Positions 6,880 to 14,125 of a stretch of DNA of 21,345 nucleotides are shown here, piece by piece. The DNA comes from an uncultured Oscillospiraceae bacterium (GTDB taxonomy: Bacteria > Bacillota > Clostridia > Oscillospirales > Acutalibacteraceae). The notes beneath the pieces were generated by a model that had not been told where the DNA came from, did no database searches, and worked only from the letters and a program-made list of their open reading frames with translations. A program made the position numbers and the translations under genes. The stretch is taken from positions 1-21,345 of the forward strand of contig USCI01000041.1 in the NCBI GenBank assembly GCA_900553255.1, written 5' to 3'. Position 1 is the stretch's first letter. Every line of letters begins with the position of its first letter.

Positions 6880-7944
6880 ATGAAACAGTATAAAGCGGCC
6901 ATCGTCGGCTACGGCGGCATGGGGCATTGGCACAAAAACGGTATTCTCAAGACCGACCGTATCCGCTTCGCCGGCGTTTACGACATCAATCCTGAGCGCA
7001 TGGCGCTCGCCCAGAAGGATGGCATCGAAAAGGCGTATGCTTCCTATGAGGAGCTGCTGGCCGACAAGGACATCGACCTTGTTGTGGTGGCAACCCCCAA
7101 CAACTTCCATCTTCCCCTTGTCTGCCAGGCGCTGGAAGCGGGCAAGCTGACCATCTGCGAAAAGCCGGTCGCCATGTCCAGCGCGGAGCTGCAGCAGATG
7201 ATGGATACTGCCAAACGTACCGGTACTCCCTTCACCATTCACCAGAACCGCCGGGTGGACGCGGATTTCTGCGAGATGCGCGATGTGGTGGAGTCCGGCA
7301 AGCTGGGCGATGTATTCGAGATCGAATCCCGCGTCACCGGATCGCGCGGCATCCCGGACGGCTGGCGCCAGTATGCGGTGGCCGGCGGCGGCATGATGCT
7401 CGACTGGGGTGTACATCTGATCGATCAGATGCTTTACATGATGCCGGAGAAAAAGGTCACCTCGGTGTACTGCGACATGTACCATGTGGCCTTCAAGGAA
7501 TGCGACGACGGCTTCAAAATGATCATGAAGTTTGAAAACGGCCCGATGGTGACCATCGAGGTCGGCACCAGCCACTATATCGAGGCGCCGCGCTGGTACG
7601 TCTGCGGCAACCGCGGAGCACTGATCATTCCCGACTGGAGCTGCAACGGCAAGATCGTGCGCGCGAGCCAGCATGAGGTGACGTGGGAAGAGGAAATCGT
7701 CTACACCAAGGCGGGTCCGACCAAAACCATGGCCCCCCGCGCGAAGGATACCATTGAGGAAATCGCGCTCGACGCGGACAAATATTTTTCGGACTACGAT
7801 CTGTTCTACCGCAATATCGCCGCCGTACTCGACGGTACCGAGGAACTGCGGGTCAAACCGGAAGAGGCAATGCGCGGCATGCTGGTCATGGAAGCAGCCT
7901 TCGAGTCCGACCGCACCGGCGAAGCAATCAAGGTCAGTATTTGA
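6880..7944 (+). CDS. Gfo/Idh/MocA-family NAD(P)-dependent oxidoreductase
   Basis: A 354-aa cytoplasmic dehydrogenase, the usual length for the family. The N-terminal Rossmann fold carries GYGGMG (10-15), followed by the family's EKP motif (94-96) at the domain junction. The C-terminal domain has the catalytic pattern DWGVH (Asp175, His179) in a glycine-rich stretch. Family members oxidise or reduce sugar and inositol hydroxyls or ketones, often at C3. It is the middle gene of the operon, with AAAAGGAG about 11 nt before the ATG, and the ThuA gene begins 15 bp after its stop. In combination with the flanking genes it probably forms or consumes a keto-sugar; the exact substrate is unknown. Confidence 0.9.
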   Translation: MKQYKAAIVGYGGMGHWHKNGILKTDRIRFAGVYDINPERMALAQKDGIEKAYASYEELLADKDIDLVVVATPNNFHLPLVCQALEAGKLTICEKPVAMSSAELQQMMDTAKRTGTPFTIHQNRRVDADFCEMRDVVESGKLGDVFEIESRVTGSRGIPDGWRQYAVAGGGMMLDWGVHLIDQMLYMMPEKKVTSVYCDMYHVAFKECDDGFKMIMKFENGPMVTIEVGTSHYIEAPRWYVCGNRGALIIPDWSCNGKIVRASQHEVTWEEEIVYTKAGPTKTMAPRAKDTIEEIALDADKYFSDYDLFYRNIAAVLDGTEELRVKPEEAMRGMLVMEAAFESDRTGEAIKVSI

Positions 7945-7959
7945 GGAAAGAAAGGCTGA

Positions 7960-8712
7960 ATGGTTATGATCCGTGTTACCGTCTGGAACGAGAATGTTCA
8001 TGAAAAGGAAATCCCGGAGGTCACCAAGCTGTATCCGCAGGGAATCCACGGTGAGCTGGCCGCCTATCTGCGCACCCTCGGCGATATCGAGGTGCGCACC
8101 GCGACGCTGGATGATCCCGACTGCGGCCTGACCGACGAGGTGCTCGACAACACCGACGTCATGATGTGGTGGGGACATTGCGCACACGACCGCGTGCCGG
8201 ACGAGATTGCCCGCAAGGTTGCGGATCGTGTGCTGCTGGGTATGGGCCTGATCGTCATGCACTCCGGCCATTACAGCAAGCCCTTCCGCCTGCTGATGGG
8301 CACCACCTGTTCGCTGCGCTGGCGCGACGGCGATTTCGAGCGGGTATGGTGCACGAACCCCGGTCATCCGATTGCCGAAGGCGTGCCGCCCTGCTTTGAG
8401 CTGGAAACCGAAGAGATGTACGGTGAGTTTTTTGACGTACCGCAGCCGGACGAGGTGGTCTTTACCGGCTGGTTCCGCGGCGGCGAGGTGTTCCGCTCCG
8501 GCTGCTGCTGGCACCGCGGTGCAGGCAAGGTGTTTTATTTCCAGCCCGGTCACGAGACCAATACCGGCTTCAAGAATCCGCATGTTCTGAGGATCCTGGG
8601 CAACGCCGTCCACTGGGCGAAGCCGGTGAATATGCGCACCACCCTCGGCTGCCATCACTACGAGGAAACCACTGAGCAGCGCTATCAGGCCGGCGAAAAA
8701 GAGGTTTATTGA
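7960..8712 (+). CDS. ThuA-family (trehalose-utilisation) protein
   Basis: A 250-aa cytoplasmic protein of the ThuA family, which has a class I glutamine-amidotransferase-like flavodoxin fold without the amidotransferase Cys-His-Glu triad. Recognisable features are the N-terminal strand IRVTVWNE, WWGHCAHD (70-77), HSGHYSKPF near residues 105-115, and a conserved C-terminal segment with FYFQPGHET. Sinorhizobium ThuA and ThuB (an oxidoreductase) act together in disaccharide use through keto-sugar intermediates, and the same two-family pairing is seen here. Two in-frame ATGs (7960 and 7966) share the GAGGAAAGAAAGG region; the spacing does not choose clearly, and family proteins often begin at the second. 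It is the last gene of the operon, with a strong terminator 7 nt after the stop. Confidence 0.88.
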   Translation: MVMIRVTVWNENVHEKEIPEVTKLYPQGIHGELAAYLRTLGDIEVRTATLDDPDCGLTDEVLDNTDVMMWWGHCAHDRVPDEIARKVADRVLLGMGLIVMHSGHYSKPFRLLMGTTCSLRWRDGDFERVWCTNPGHPIAEGVPPCFELETEEMYGEFFDVPQPDEVVFTGWFRGGEVFRSGCCWHRGAGKVFYFQPGHETNTGFKNPHVLRILGNAVHWAKPVNMRTTLGCHHYEETTEQRYQAGEKEVY

Positions 8713-8718
8713 CAAAAT

Positions 8719-8761
8719 AAAAGGACGGGCGATTGGCTTTTGGCTAATCGCCCGTCCTTTT
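8719..8761. terminator. Strong bidirectional terminator
   Basis: A 16-bp perfect inverted repeat (8719-8734 with 8746-8761; arm AAAAGGACGGGCGATT) encloses an 11-nt loop. T runs flank it on both strands, so it ends the ThuA operon on the plus strand and the convergent recD2-to-acetyltransferase operon on the minus strand. Confidence 0.9.
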
Positions 8762-8773
8762 TCATTCGGCAAA

Positions 8774-9370
8774 TCATTCCGGCCGATAAACCGGATAACG
8801 GTATTGATCCTCCGGCGTGATCGGCCGCATCACCCGGCAGGGCACTCCAACGGCCACCACGTTATCCGGTATGGACTTGGTGACCACGCTGCCTGCCCCG
8901 ATGACCGTATTATCCCCGATGGTTACACCCGCCAGCACCGTGGTTCCGGCACCGATCCAGACATTATTGCCAACCGTGATCGGTTTGGCAATTTCCAGCC
9001 CGGCCCGCCTCTGCTCCGGATCAATGGCATGTTCGGCCGTGGTAATGCAGCAATTTGGTGCTATAAAGACATGATCCCCGAAGGTCACCCTGGCTCCATC
9101 GGTAATCACCAGGTTATGGTTGGCATAAAAGCGGTCACCAACGGTGATGTTATAGCCATAATCGCACCAGAACGGCGGGGTAAATACCGCATCCTTTCCC
9201 ATGCCGCCCAGCAGCTCCTCCAGGATCTGCCGCTGCGCTTCATAGTCGTTGGGATGGAGCTGGTTATACCGATAGCACTTGTCCTTAGCCTTACGGATTT
9301 CCGTTTCCAGCTCGGGATCATAGCATCCCTGAAACAGGCAGTTCACAGGGACTTTCGCCCTTGTCTCCAT
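8774..9370 (-). CDS. Hexapeptide-repeat sugar O-acetyltransferase (LacA/Maa type)
   Basis: A 198-aa cytoplasmic acetyl-CoA-dependent transferase of the maltose/galactoside acetyltransferase group, forming a left-handed beta-helix and normally a trimer. The N-terminal helical cap (about 1-60) is followed by hexapeptide repeats and TAEHAIDPEQR, in which His114 matches catalytic His115 of LacA; NNVWIGAGTTVLAGVTIGDN follows. The acceptor sugar is unknown. The ATG at 9370 is preferred because AAAGGGGGGAGG lies just upstream; a frame open to 9400 would overlap the mreB-like gene. It starts 13 bp after the mreB-like stop, so it is co-transcribed and probably translationally coupled. A link to cell-envelope sugars is possible but unproven. 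Confidence 0.9.
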   Translation of the reverse strand: METRAKVPVNCLFQGCYDPELETEIRKAKDKCYRYNQLHPNDYEAQRQILEELLGGMGKDAVFTPPFWCDYGYNITVGDRFYANHNLVITDGARVTFGDHVFIAPNCCITTAEHAIDPEQRRAGLEIAKPITVGNNVWIGAGTTVLAGVTIGDNTVIGAGSVVTKSIPDNVVAVGVPCRVMRPITPEDQYRYPVYRPE

Positions 9371-9383
9371 CCGCCTCCCCCCT

Positions 9384-10421
9384 TTACGGCTCGTAGGCAT
9401 CGCTCAGGGTATTGGTAAACTGGCCGATATCATATACCCCTGACGTCATACGGTTGACATACTGGATGGCCTTAACCGTGCCCAGTGCCACGCAGTCCTC
9501 CGGGTTTTCCGCCACATGGCAGGTCACACCGGTGGATTCCTGCAGCAGCTGCGCCATTCCCTGCAGCTGCGCCAAGCCGCCGGAGAGCATAATCCCCTCC
9601 GTCAGAACATCCCCCACCAGCTCGGGCGGGGTATTTTCGAGCACGCGCTGCACCGTTCGGACAATTTCATCGAGCTGCTCAGAAATGGCCTCCCGGATAT
9701 CGTCACTCGTAACCTCCTGCGCCCGCGGCAGCCCGCTCAACGCATCCCGGCCGCGCGCCCTCGCCGTTACCGGGTCTCCCGCAACCGCCCGGCCGATGGT
9801 TTTTTTCAGCTGCTCCGCGGTCAGCCGGCCGGTTACCAGTCCGTACCGGCTGCGCAGATAACGGATGATCGCCTCATCCATATCGTCCCCGCCGACGCGG
9901 ATGGACTCCACAGACGAAATTCCCTTGAGCGACATCACCACCACATCGGTCGTCCCGCCGCCGAGTTCCACCACCATATTGCCGTGCGGCGCCGCAATAT
10001 CCAACCCGCAGCCGATCGCGGCGGCTACCGCCTTTTCGATGACCACCACCCGGCGTACACCGGCGGAAAGCACCGCCTCCACCGCCGAGCGCTGCTCCAC
10101 CTCGGTCACCGAAGCCGGAAGGCATACCGCTGCACGCGGTTTGAGCAGCTTATACGCGCATACCTTGCGCACAAATACCCGCAGCATCAGCTGCGCATAA
10201 TCATAATCCGATATTACGCCTTTGACCACCGGGCGCACTGCCGTAATGGACTCCGGCGTACGGCCGAGCATCTCGTAGGCCTCCTGCCCGCAGGCGATCA
10301 TATGACCATCCTGGCTGTCCACCGCGATTACCGCAGGCTCCTTAAGGACCACGCCGCGGCCGGCGGCGCTGATCACCACCTGCGAGGTCCCGAGGTCAAT
10401 TCCCAAATCCATTCCCGGCAT
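9384..10421 (-). CDS. MreB-family actin-like protein, divergent
   Basis: A 345-aa bacterial actin homologue, the standard MreB length. MreB filaments organise lateral cell-wall synthesis at the inner face of the membrane. The nucleotide-binding motifs are present but altered: DLGTS (9-13, usually DLGTA), ELGGGTTDV (152-160, usually DIGGGTTE) and SGGLAQLQG in the second phosphate loop region. The loop that usually reads IEEPMAAAIG is IEKAVAAAIG (about 128-137), so an acidic residue and the proline are changed. The N-terminus begins with a short MPGM rather than an amphipathic helix. GAAGGTGG sits 4 nt before the ATG; a second ATG at 10412 is possible. No mreC or mreD is adjacent. It has its own promoter inside comF. 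It is probably a specialised paralogue, but which one (Mbl- or MreBH-like) cannot be said. Confidence 0.88.
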   Translation of the reverse strand: MPGMDLGIDLGTSQVVISAAGRGVVLKEPAVIAVDSQDGHMIACGQEAYEMLGRTPESITAVRPVVKGVISDYDYAQLMLRVFVRKVCAYKLLKPRAAVCLPASVTEVEQRSAVEAVLSAGVRRVVVIEKAVAAAIGCGLDIAAPHGNMVVELGGGTTDVVVMSLKGISSVESIRVGGDDMDEAIIRYLRSRYGLVTGRLTAEQLKKTIGRAVAGDPVTARARGRDALSGLPRAQEVTSDDIREAISEQLDEIVRTVQRVLENTPPELVGDVLTEGIMLSGGLAQLQGMAQLLQESTGVTCHVAENPEDCVALGTVKAIQYVNRMTSGVYDIGQFTNTLSDAYEP

Positions 10422-10476
10422 GCGTCCACCTTCTTTCCCTGTACGTTTGGCCCAAACACGGCAAAAAAACCGTACC

Positions 10477-11226
10477 CTAGCCCAAACCAGACACGCGTCT
10501 TTTGTTGATTATACGGTATTTTTGTCGGTTTGACAAGCGGGTGGCCGCCACCACCGCACCGGTTACCCGCTGTGCACCGCACAGCTTGAGCATTTTGGCG
10601 CACTCCGCAATCGTCGCACCGGTGGTGATCACGTCATCCACCAGAAGCAGACGCATGCCGGACAGGTCGCGGTGTCCCTCGACGTCGAACAGCCCCAAAA
10701 CATTCCCACGCCGCTGTGAAGCGGACAGGCGTTTCTGCGGCGCCGGCGACTCCTGCACCTTCACGAGCAGCGGCAGCACCGGCAGCCCGAGTCGTTTCGC
10801 CAGCTCCTCCGCAATCGCCTGCGCCGGATTGAAGCCGCGCCGTTTCATGGCAGCGCGCCCCGAAGGCACCGCCGTAATGCCGTCGAAGCGGGATTCGCCG
10901 TATTCCCGGCGGACCACCAGCTCCATCATCCGGGCGTATTCCTCCGCCGCGTACGGCCGGCAGCCCTTTTTAAACTGCAGGATGCCGCTGCGGACCTCGT
11001 TTTCATAATAAAGCGGTGCCGCCGTCCCGTCGAGCGGCCCCTCCATCCCGCCGCAAATACATACCGTTTTGCCTCTCCCGCAGTGCGGGCAGACCGGCGG
11101 TGCGATGACCGGCAATTCCCCCGCACACGCGAGGCATCGTCCGGTGCCCGCCGGGATGGGACGCCCGCAATAAGCACAGCGTTCCGGAAAGAACATTGCG
11201 GTCAGCCGGCGTTTGACCGGAAGCAT
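10477..11226 (-). CDS. comF: ComF-family phosphoribosyltransferase-like protein
   Basis: A 249-aa cytoplasmic protein with the two ComF parts. An N-terminal zinc region carries CAYC and CLAC (Cys17, 20, 31, 34) and CPHC with CIC (Cys46, 49, 56, 58). A C-terminal phosphoribosyltransferase domain carries the PRPP-binding motif VDDVITTGAT (196-205). ComF is needed for DNA uptake in naturally competent bacteria and is also widespread in species not known to be competent. The ATG at 11226 follows AAGAAGG by about 7 nt; the longer frame upstream overlaps recD2 and is rejected. It starts 19 bp after recD2, suggesting co-transcription of two DNA-metabolism genes. The last ~20 codons overlap the promoter of the downstream mreB-like gene. 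Confidence 0.9.
   Translation of the reverse strand: MLPVKRRLTAMFFPERCAYCGRPIPAGTGRCLACAGELPVIAPPVCPHCGRGKTVCICGGMEGPLDGTAAPLYYENEVRSGILQFKKGCRPYAAEEYARMMELVVRREYGESRFDGITAVPSGRAAMKRRGFNPAQAIAEELAKRLGLPVLPLLVKVQESPAPQKRLSASQRRGNVLGLFDVEGHRDLSGMRLLLVDDVITTGATIAECAKMLKLCGAQRVTGAVVAATRLSNRQKYRIINKRRVSGLG
10508..10536 (-). promoter_or_regulatory. Promoter of the mreB-like gene, inside comF
   Basis: On the minus strand TTGTCA (10536-10531), a 17-bp spacer and a perfect TATAAT (10513-10508) lie within the last codons of comF. Transcription would begin near 10501, about 80 nt before the mreB-like ATG. The leader includes the palindrome GTTTGG-C-CCAAAC (10445-10457) and an ACGG/CCGT hairpin with a run of A/T in its loop. 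Confidence 0.75.
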
Positions 11227-11245
11227 GAGCACCCTTCTTTCTCCC

Positions 11246-13477
11246 TCAGGATAATCCGGCCTCCTGCCGCCCCGCTGCCTGCTGCAGAAAACCGCGCAGG
11301 CCGCTATAGCGCAGGGTGCGCCGGTCATTTTCCACCATTTCAGCGAGAGTTTCCCGACTGCCCACCAGAATCAGCAGCGACCGGGCACGGGTGACCGCCG
11401 TATACAGCAGATTGCGGTAGCACAGCGGCTTGATACAGCGGAATACCGGCACAATCACCGCGTCAAATTCGCTGCCCTGGCTCTTATGCACCGTAATCGC
11501 GTACGCGAGCTCCAAATCAAGCGCATCCTGCCGGGTATAATACGCCACCCGGTCGTCATACCGCACGGTCAGCGTTTCCTCCCGCCGGTCAATGTCCTCG
11601 AGAATCCCGATATCCCCATTGAATACGCCGGCGCCGACCTCCCCGTTATCCCGCGTCCAGCCGATGTCGTAGTTATTGCGGGTGTGCATCACCTTATCCC
11701 CCATGCGCAGGGTGACGCCCTCGATTTCCATATCCCGCCGGTCGTCCGCCGGCGGATTGAGCAGTCCCTGCAGCTGCCGGTTGAGCTCGCGGGTGCCCAG
11801 TTCCCCCTTCCGTCCGGGACACAGCACCTGAAGCCCTCCGAACACCGACAGCGCATACCGCGCCGGCAGCCGCCGGCTGCACAGGTCGAGAATGGTCTGC
11901 GCCACCCCCTGGCTGCTGTTCTGGGGGAGGAAGAAAAAGTCTCCCTCCTTATAACCGAGCTCCGGCATCCGGCCTTCCACAATCCGGTGGGCATTGGTGA
12001 TGATGTGGCTTTCCAGCGCCTGCCGGAATACCTCGGTCAGCTGCACCACCGGCAAAATCCCGCTGTCAATGAGATCCTGCAGCACACAGCCCGCTCCAAC
12101 CGCCGGCAGCTGGTCGGTATCCCCCACCATAATCAGGCGGCAGCCGGTCTTGAGCGCACGCAGCAGGCTGTCGAACAGCAGCGTGTCTACCATCGACATC
12201 TCGTCGACCACCACCGCGTCCGCATCCAGCGGGTTTTTCTCATTACGGGAAAACTGTGCGGTATCGGCATCGTCCCACTGCACCTCGAGCAGACGATGGA
12301 TGGTCTGTGCCTCACAGCCGGTCAGCTCCGCCACCCGTTTGGCGGCACGGCCGGTCGGCGCGGTAACCGCGACCTCTTCCCCCATCCCCTCAAGCACCGC
12401 AATGATAGCCTTCAGGGTGGTGGTTTTTCCGGTGCCGGGCCCGCCGGTGAGGATCAGCACGCCCTTTTCCACTGCTTCCCGGATCGCTTCCCGCTGGCGC
12501 GTCTCATATTTTACGCCGCTCGCCCTTTCGACCGCATCAATGTTTTCTTCCACATGCCGGTTTTCGAGCGGCGGGAAATTCGCCATCAGACCGATACGCG
12601 ACGCAATAAACTTTTCCGCCTGGTACAGATGCGGCAGAAAAAGGAACTGCCGGCCGCCGAGATCCGCCGCCTTCAGGTCAAAGGCTTCGACCATCTCCTC
12701 CGCCGTCTGCCGCACCGGCTCCTCCTCAACGCCCAGCATCGCCGCAGCGGTGGGAATCAGCTTGTCCGCCGGCAAACAGGTATGACCGTTGCCGAGATTA
12801 TGCCGCAGCACATACGCAATACCGGCCGCAATCCGGCGGGGATCGTCCGCCGGCCGGTCCATCTCCTGGCTGATCTTATCCGCCCGGTCGAAGCCGATAT
12901 ACAGCCCGCTGCTGCACAGCAGATACGGGTTTTCCCGGATCTTTTCCACCGTCGAGGATCCGAACCGCTTCCAGCAGCGCAGCGCTTCATTCGGGGTAAG
13001 GCCGTACTGCGAGAAGGTGAGCATTACCTCCCGCAGGCCAAACTGCGCCGCAAAAGCCTCGCCGATCTTCTGCGCTTTGGCGGGGGAGATCCCCCGCACC
13101 TCGGCAAGGCGTGCCGGTTCCTTTTCCATCACATCGAGGGTGTCTTCCCCGAATTTTTCCACAATCCGCGCGGCGGTGGACGGTCCGATTCCCTTGACCG
13201 CGCCGGAGGACAGATAGCGCAGGATCGCCATACCGCCGGTAGGCAGCGAACGCTCACAGCTTTCAGCCCGGAACTGGAAGCCGAAGCTCGGATGCTCCAC
13301 CCAGTTCCCCATCAGTCGGAGCGTTTCGCCTACGCCCACCATCGGCATCACACCGACCACCTTATGTATTTCATCCGCGGCCTCCAGCTCCAGCACTGTC
13401 CAGCCGTTATCCTCATTATGGAACACCACGCGGTCCACCGTCCCGCAGAGCATTTCCATCTGTTTTTCTTCCGCCAC
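11246..13477 (-). CDS. recD2: RecD2-type SF1 DNA helicase
   Basis: A 743-aa ATP-dependent 5'-3' DNA helicase of the RecD-like family found without RecBC, implicated in DNA repair and replication restart. The N-terminal region (to about 320) has an OB-like start and helix-hairpin-helix repeats (AVKGIGPSTA, EVRGISPAKA). The helicase core follows: Walker A GGPGTGKT (345-352), TAPTGRAAKR (372-381), Walker B DEMSMVD (425-431), GDTDQLPAVG, then the UvrD-like C-terminal domain with TVHKSQGSEFD and YTAVTRAR. Length is within the usual 715-800. The start is a GTG at 13477, with AAAAGGGG 7 nt upstream; the longer frame to 13657 would run through its own promoter and the next gene. It heads an operon with comF and, by read-through, the mreB-like and acetyltransferase genes. 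Confidence 0.95.
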   Translation of the reverse strand: MAEEKQMEMLCGTVDRVVFHNEDNGWTVLELEAADEIHKVVGVMPMVGVGETLRLMGNWVEHPSFGFQFRAESCERSLPTGGMAILRYLSSGAVKGIGPSTAARIVEKFGEDTLDVMEKEPARLAEVRGISPAKAQKIGEAFAAQFGLREVMLTFSQYGLTPNEALRCWKRFGSSTVEKIRENPYLLCSSGLYIGFDRADKISQEMDRPADDPRRIAAGIAYVLRHNLGNGHTCLPADKLIPTAAAMLGVEEEPVRQTAEEMVEAFDLKAADLGGRQFLFLPHLYQAEKFIASRIGLMANFPPLENRHVEENIDAVERASGVKYETRQREAIREAVEKGVLILTGGPGTGKTTTLKAIIAVLEGMGEEVAVTAPTGRAAKRVAELTGCEAQTIHRLLEVQWDDADTAQFSRNEKNPLDADAVVVDEMSMVDTLLFDSLLRALKTGCRLIMVGDTDQLPAVGAGCVLQDLIDSGILPVVQLTEVFRQALESHIITNAHRIVEGRMPELGYKEGDFFFLPQNSSQGVAQTILDLCSRRLPARYALSVFGGLQVLCPGRKGELGTRELNRQLQGLLNPPADDRRDMEIEGVTLRMGDKVMHTRNNYDIGWTRDNGEVGAGVFNGDIGILEDIDRREETLTVRYDDRVAYYTRQDALDLELAYAITVHKSQGSEFDAVIVPVFRCIKPLCYRNLLYTAVTRARSLLILVGSRETLAEMVENDRRTLRYSGLRGFLQQAAGRQEAGLS

Positions 13478-13517
13478 AAAGCAGCCCCTTTTCCCGTCCG
13501 GTTGTTTTCTATCCTTT

Positions 13518-13546
13518 ATCATAAATCGCCCGCTCCCCCGCGTCAA
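13518..13546 (-). promoter_or_regulatory. Promoter of the recD2 operon
   Basis: On the minus strand TTGACG (13546-13541), a 17-bp spacer and TATGAT (13523-13518) make a near-consensus sigma-A promoter. The start site would be near 13511, about 34 nt before the GTG at 13477, confirming the short RecD2 start. Confidence 0.75.
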
Positions 13547-13562
13547 GTCCGGCGGACGGTTT

Positions 13563-13889
13563 TCATCGGTTTTTCTGCAGCCCCTCCGGACAGGAACAGA
13601 TATCCACCGTTCCCACCTCGGCACAAACCATTTCGGCCAGACGGCGGGTCTCCTCATCCATGCCGGTATCCAGCAGCAGCACCGGATACGGCCGGCCGCG
13701 CAGACGGCGTGCCGCCGCCTCGCGCACCAGCGCTTCGATGTCCTCCCGGTGACCGGATACCGGGATCACCCATACGCCGCCGCACTCCCTTCCGGGCCCC
13801 AGCAGGCGGGCCGCAATATGGCAAAGCAGCTCCGCAAAGCCATACAGCGCCAGCAAAAGCACCATAACCAGCAGAATCTTCTCTCCCAT
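13563..13889 (-). CDS. Small single-span membrane protein of unknown function
   Basis: A 108-aa protein not assigned to a known function. Residues about 4-22 form one hydrophobic segment (ILLVMVLLLALYGFAELL), followed by a soluble part (about 38-108) with alternating strand and helix character: VWVIPVSG, a charged helix, PVLLLDTGMD, another helix, then VDICSC. This looks like a small Rossmann-like or truncated GT-A-like fold, but no catalytic motif is evident. AAAGGAGACAACGGC before the ATG is a strong ribosome binding site, which supports a real gene. It lies 85 bp upstream of recD2 in the same direction, with no clear terminator between, so part of its transcript may run into recD2. Similar small proteins may occur next to recD2 in related clostridia; this is recollection, not a search result. 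Confidence 0.7.
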   Translation of the reverse strand: MGEKILLVMVLLLALYGFAELLCHIAARLLGPGRECGGVWVIPVSGHREDIEALVREAAARRLRGRPYPVLLLDTGMDEETRRLAEMVCAEVGTVDICSCPEGLQKNR

Positions 13890-14022
13890 GCCGTTGTCTC
13901 CTTTCCCGCCGCCGGATACCGGGCGGCTGAGGACAGGGGGCGCTTCCCACCGCTTCCCACCCGGCGTCCGCCATTCCTCTTAGCCCCATCCTATGCCGGA
14001 GCGGGAAAGGTGGTGACAAAGC

Positions 14023-14065
14023 GAAAGGGCCTGCCGCCTGCACTTCACAGGCAGCAAGCCCTTTC
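14023..14065 (-). terminator. Long 43-nt hairpin, possible terminator or leader structure
   Basis: On the minus strand an outer 8-bp stem (14065-14058 with 14030-14023) and an inner 8-bp stem with one G-U pair are separated by a 2x2 internal loop and close a 7-nt loop. No U tract follows, only GCUUUGUC, so it is not a textbook intrinsic terminator. It sits about 60 nt after the stop of the 14126-14851 gene and upstream of the small gene at 13889. It could be a terminator, a processing signal or a leader element. Confidence 0.4.
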
Positions 14066-14125
14066 ACCGGGTTGAACGGTTTTGCTCGATACTATTGGGA
14101 AATGGGGACACATTTCAACGGCCCG

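Noticed and set aside
6823..8772. 649-codon open frame antisense to the oxidoreductase and ThuA genes
   Set aside because: Both sense genes have intact family motifs, ribosome binding sites and a terminator; the antisense frame would read through that terminator hairpin.
13478..13657. Extended N-terminus of RecD2
   Set aside because: The extension runs through the recD2 promoter and overlaps the small membrane protein gene; the GTG at 13477 has AAAAGGGG at the right distance.
11486..13867. 793-codon open frame antisense to recD2
   Set aside because: Opposite a clear helicase gene; Arg/His/Pro-rich translation without recognisable motif. Treated as a codon-bias artefact.
13941..13960. Tandem copy of CGCTTCCCAC
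   Set aside because: Only two 10-bp units in a GC-rich spacer; no further copies or dyad symmetry, so probably slippage rather than a functional repeat.
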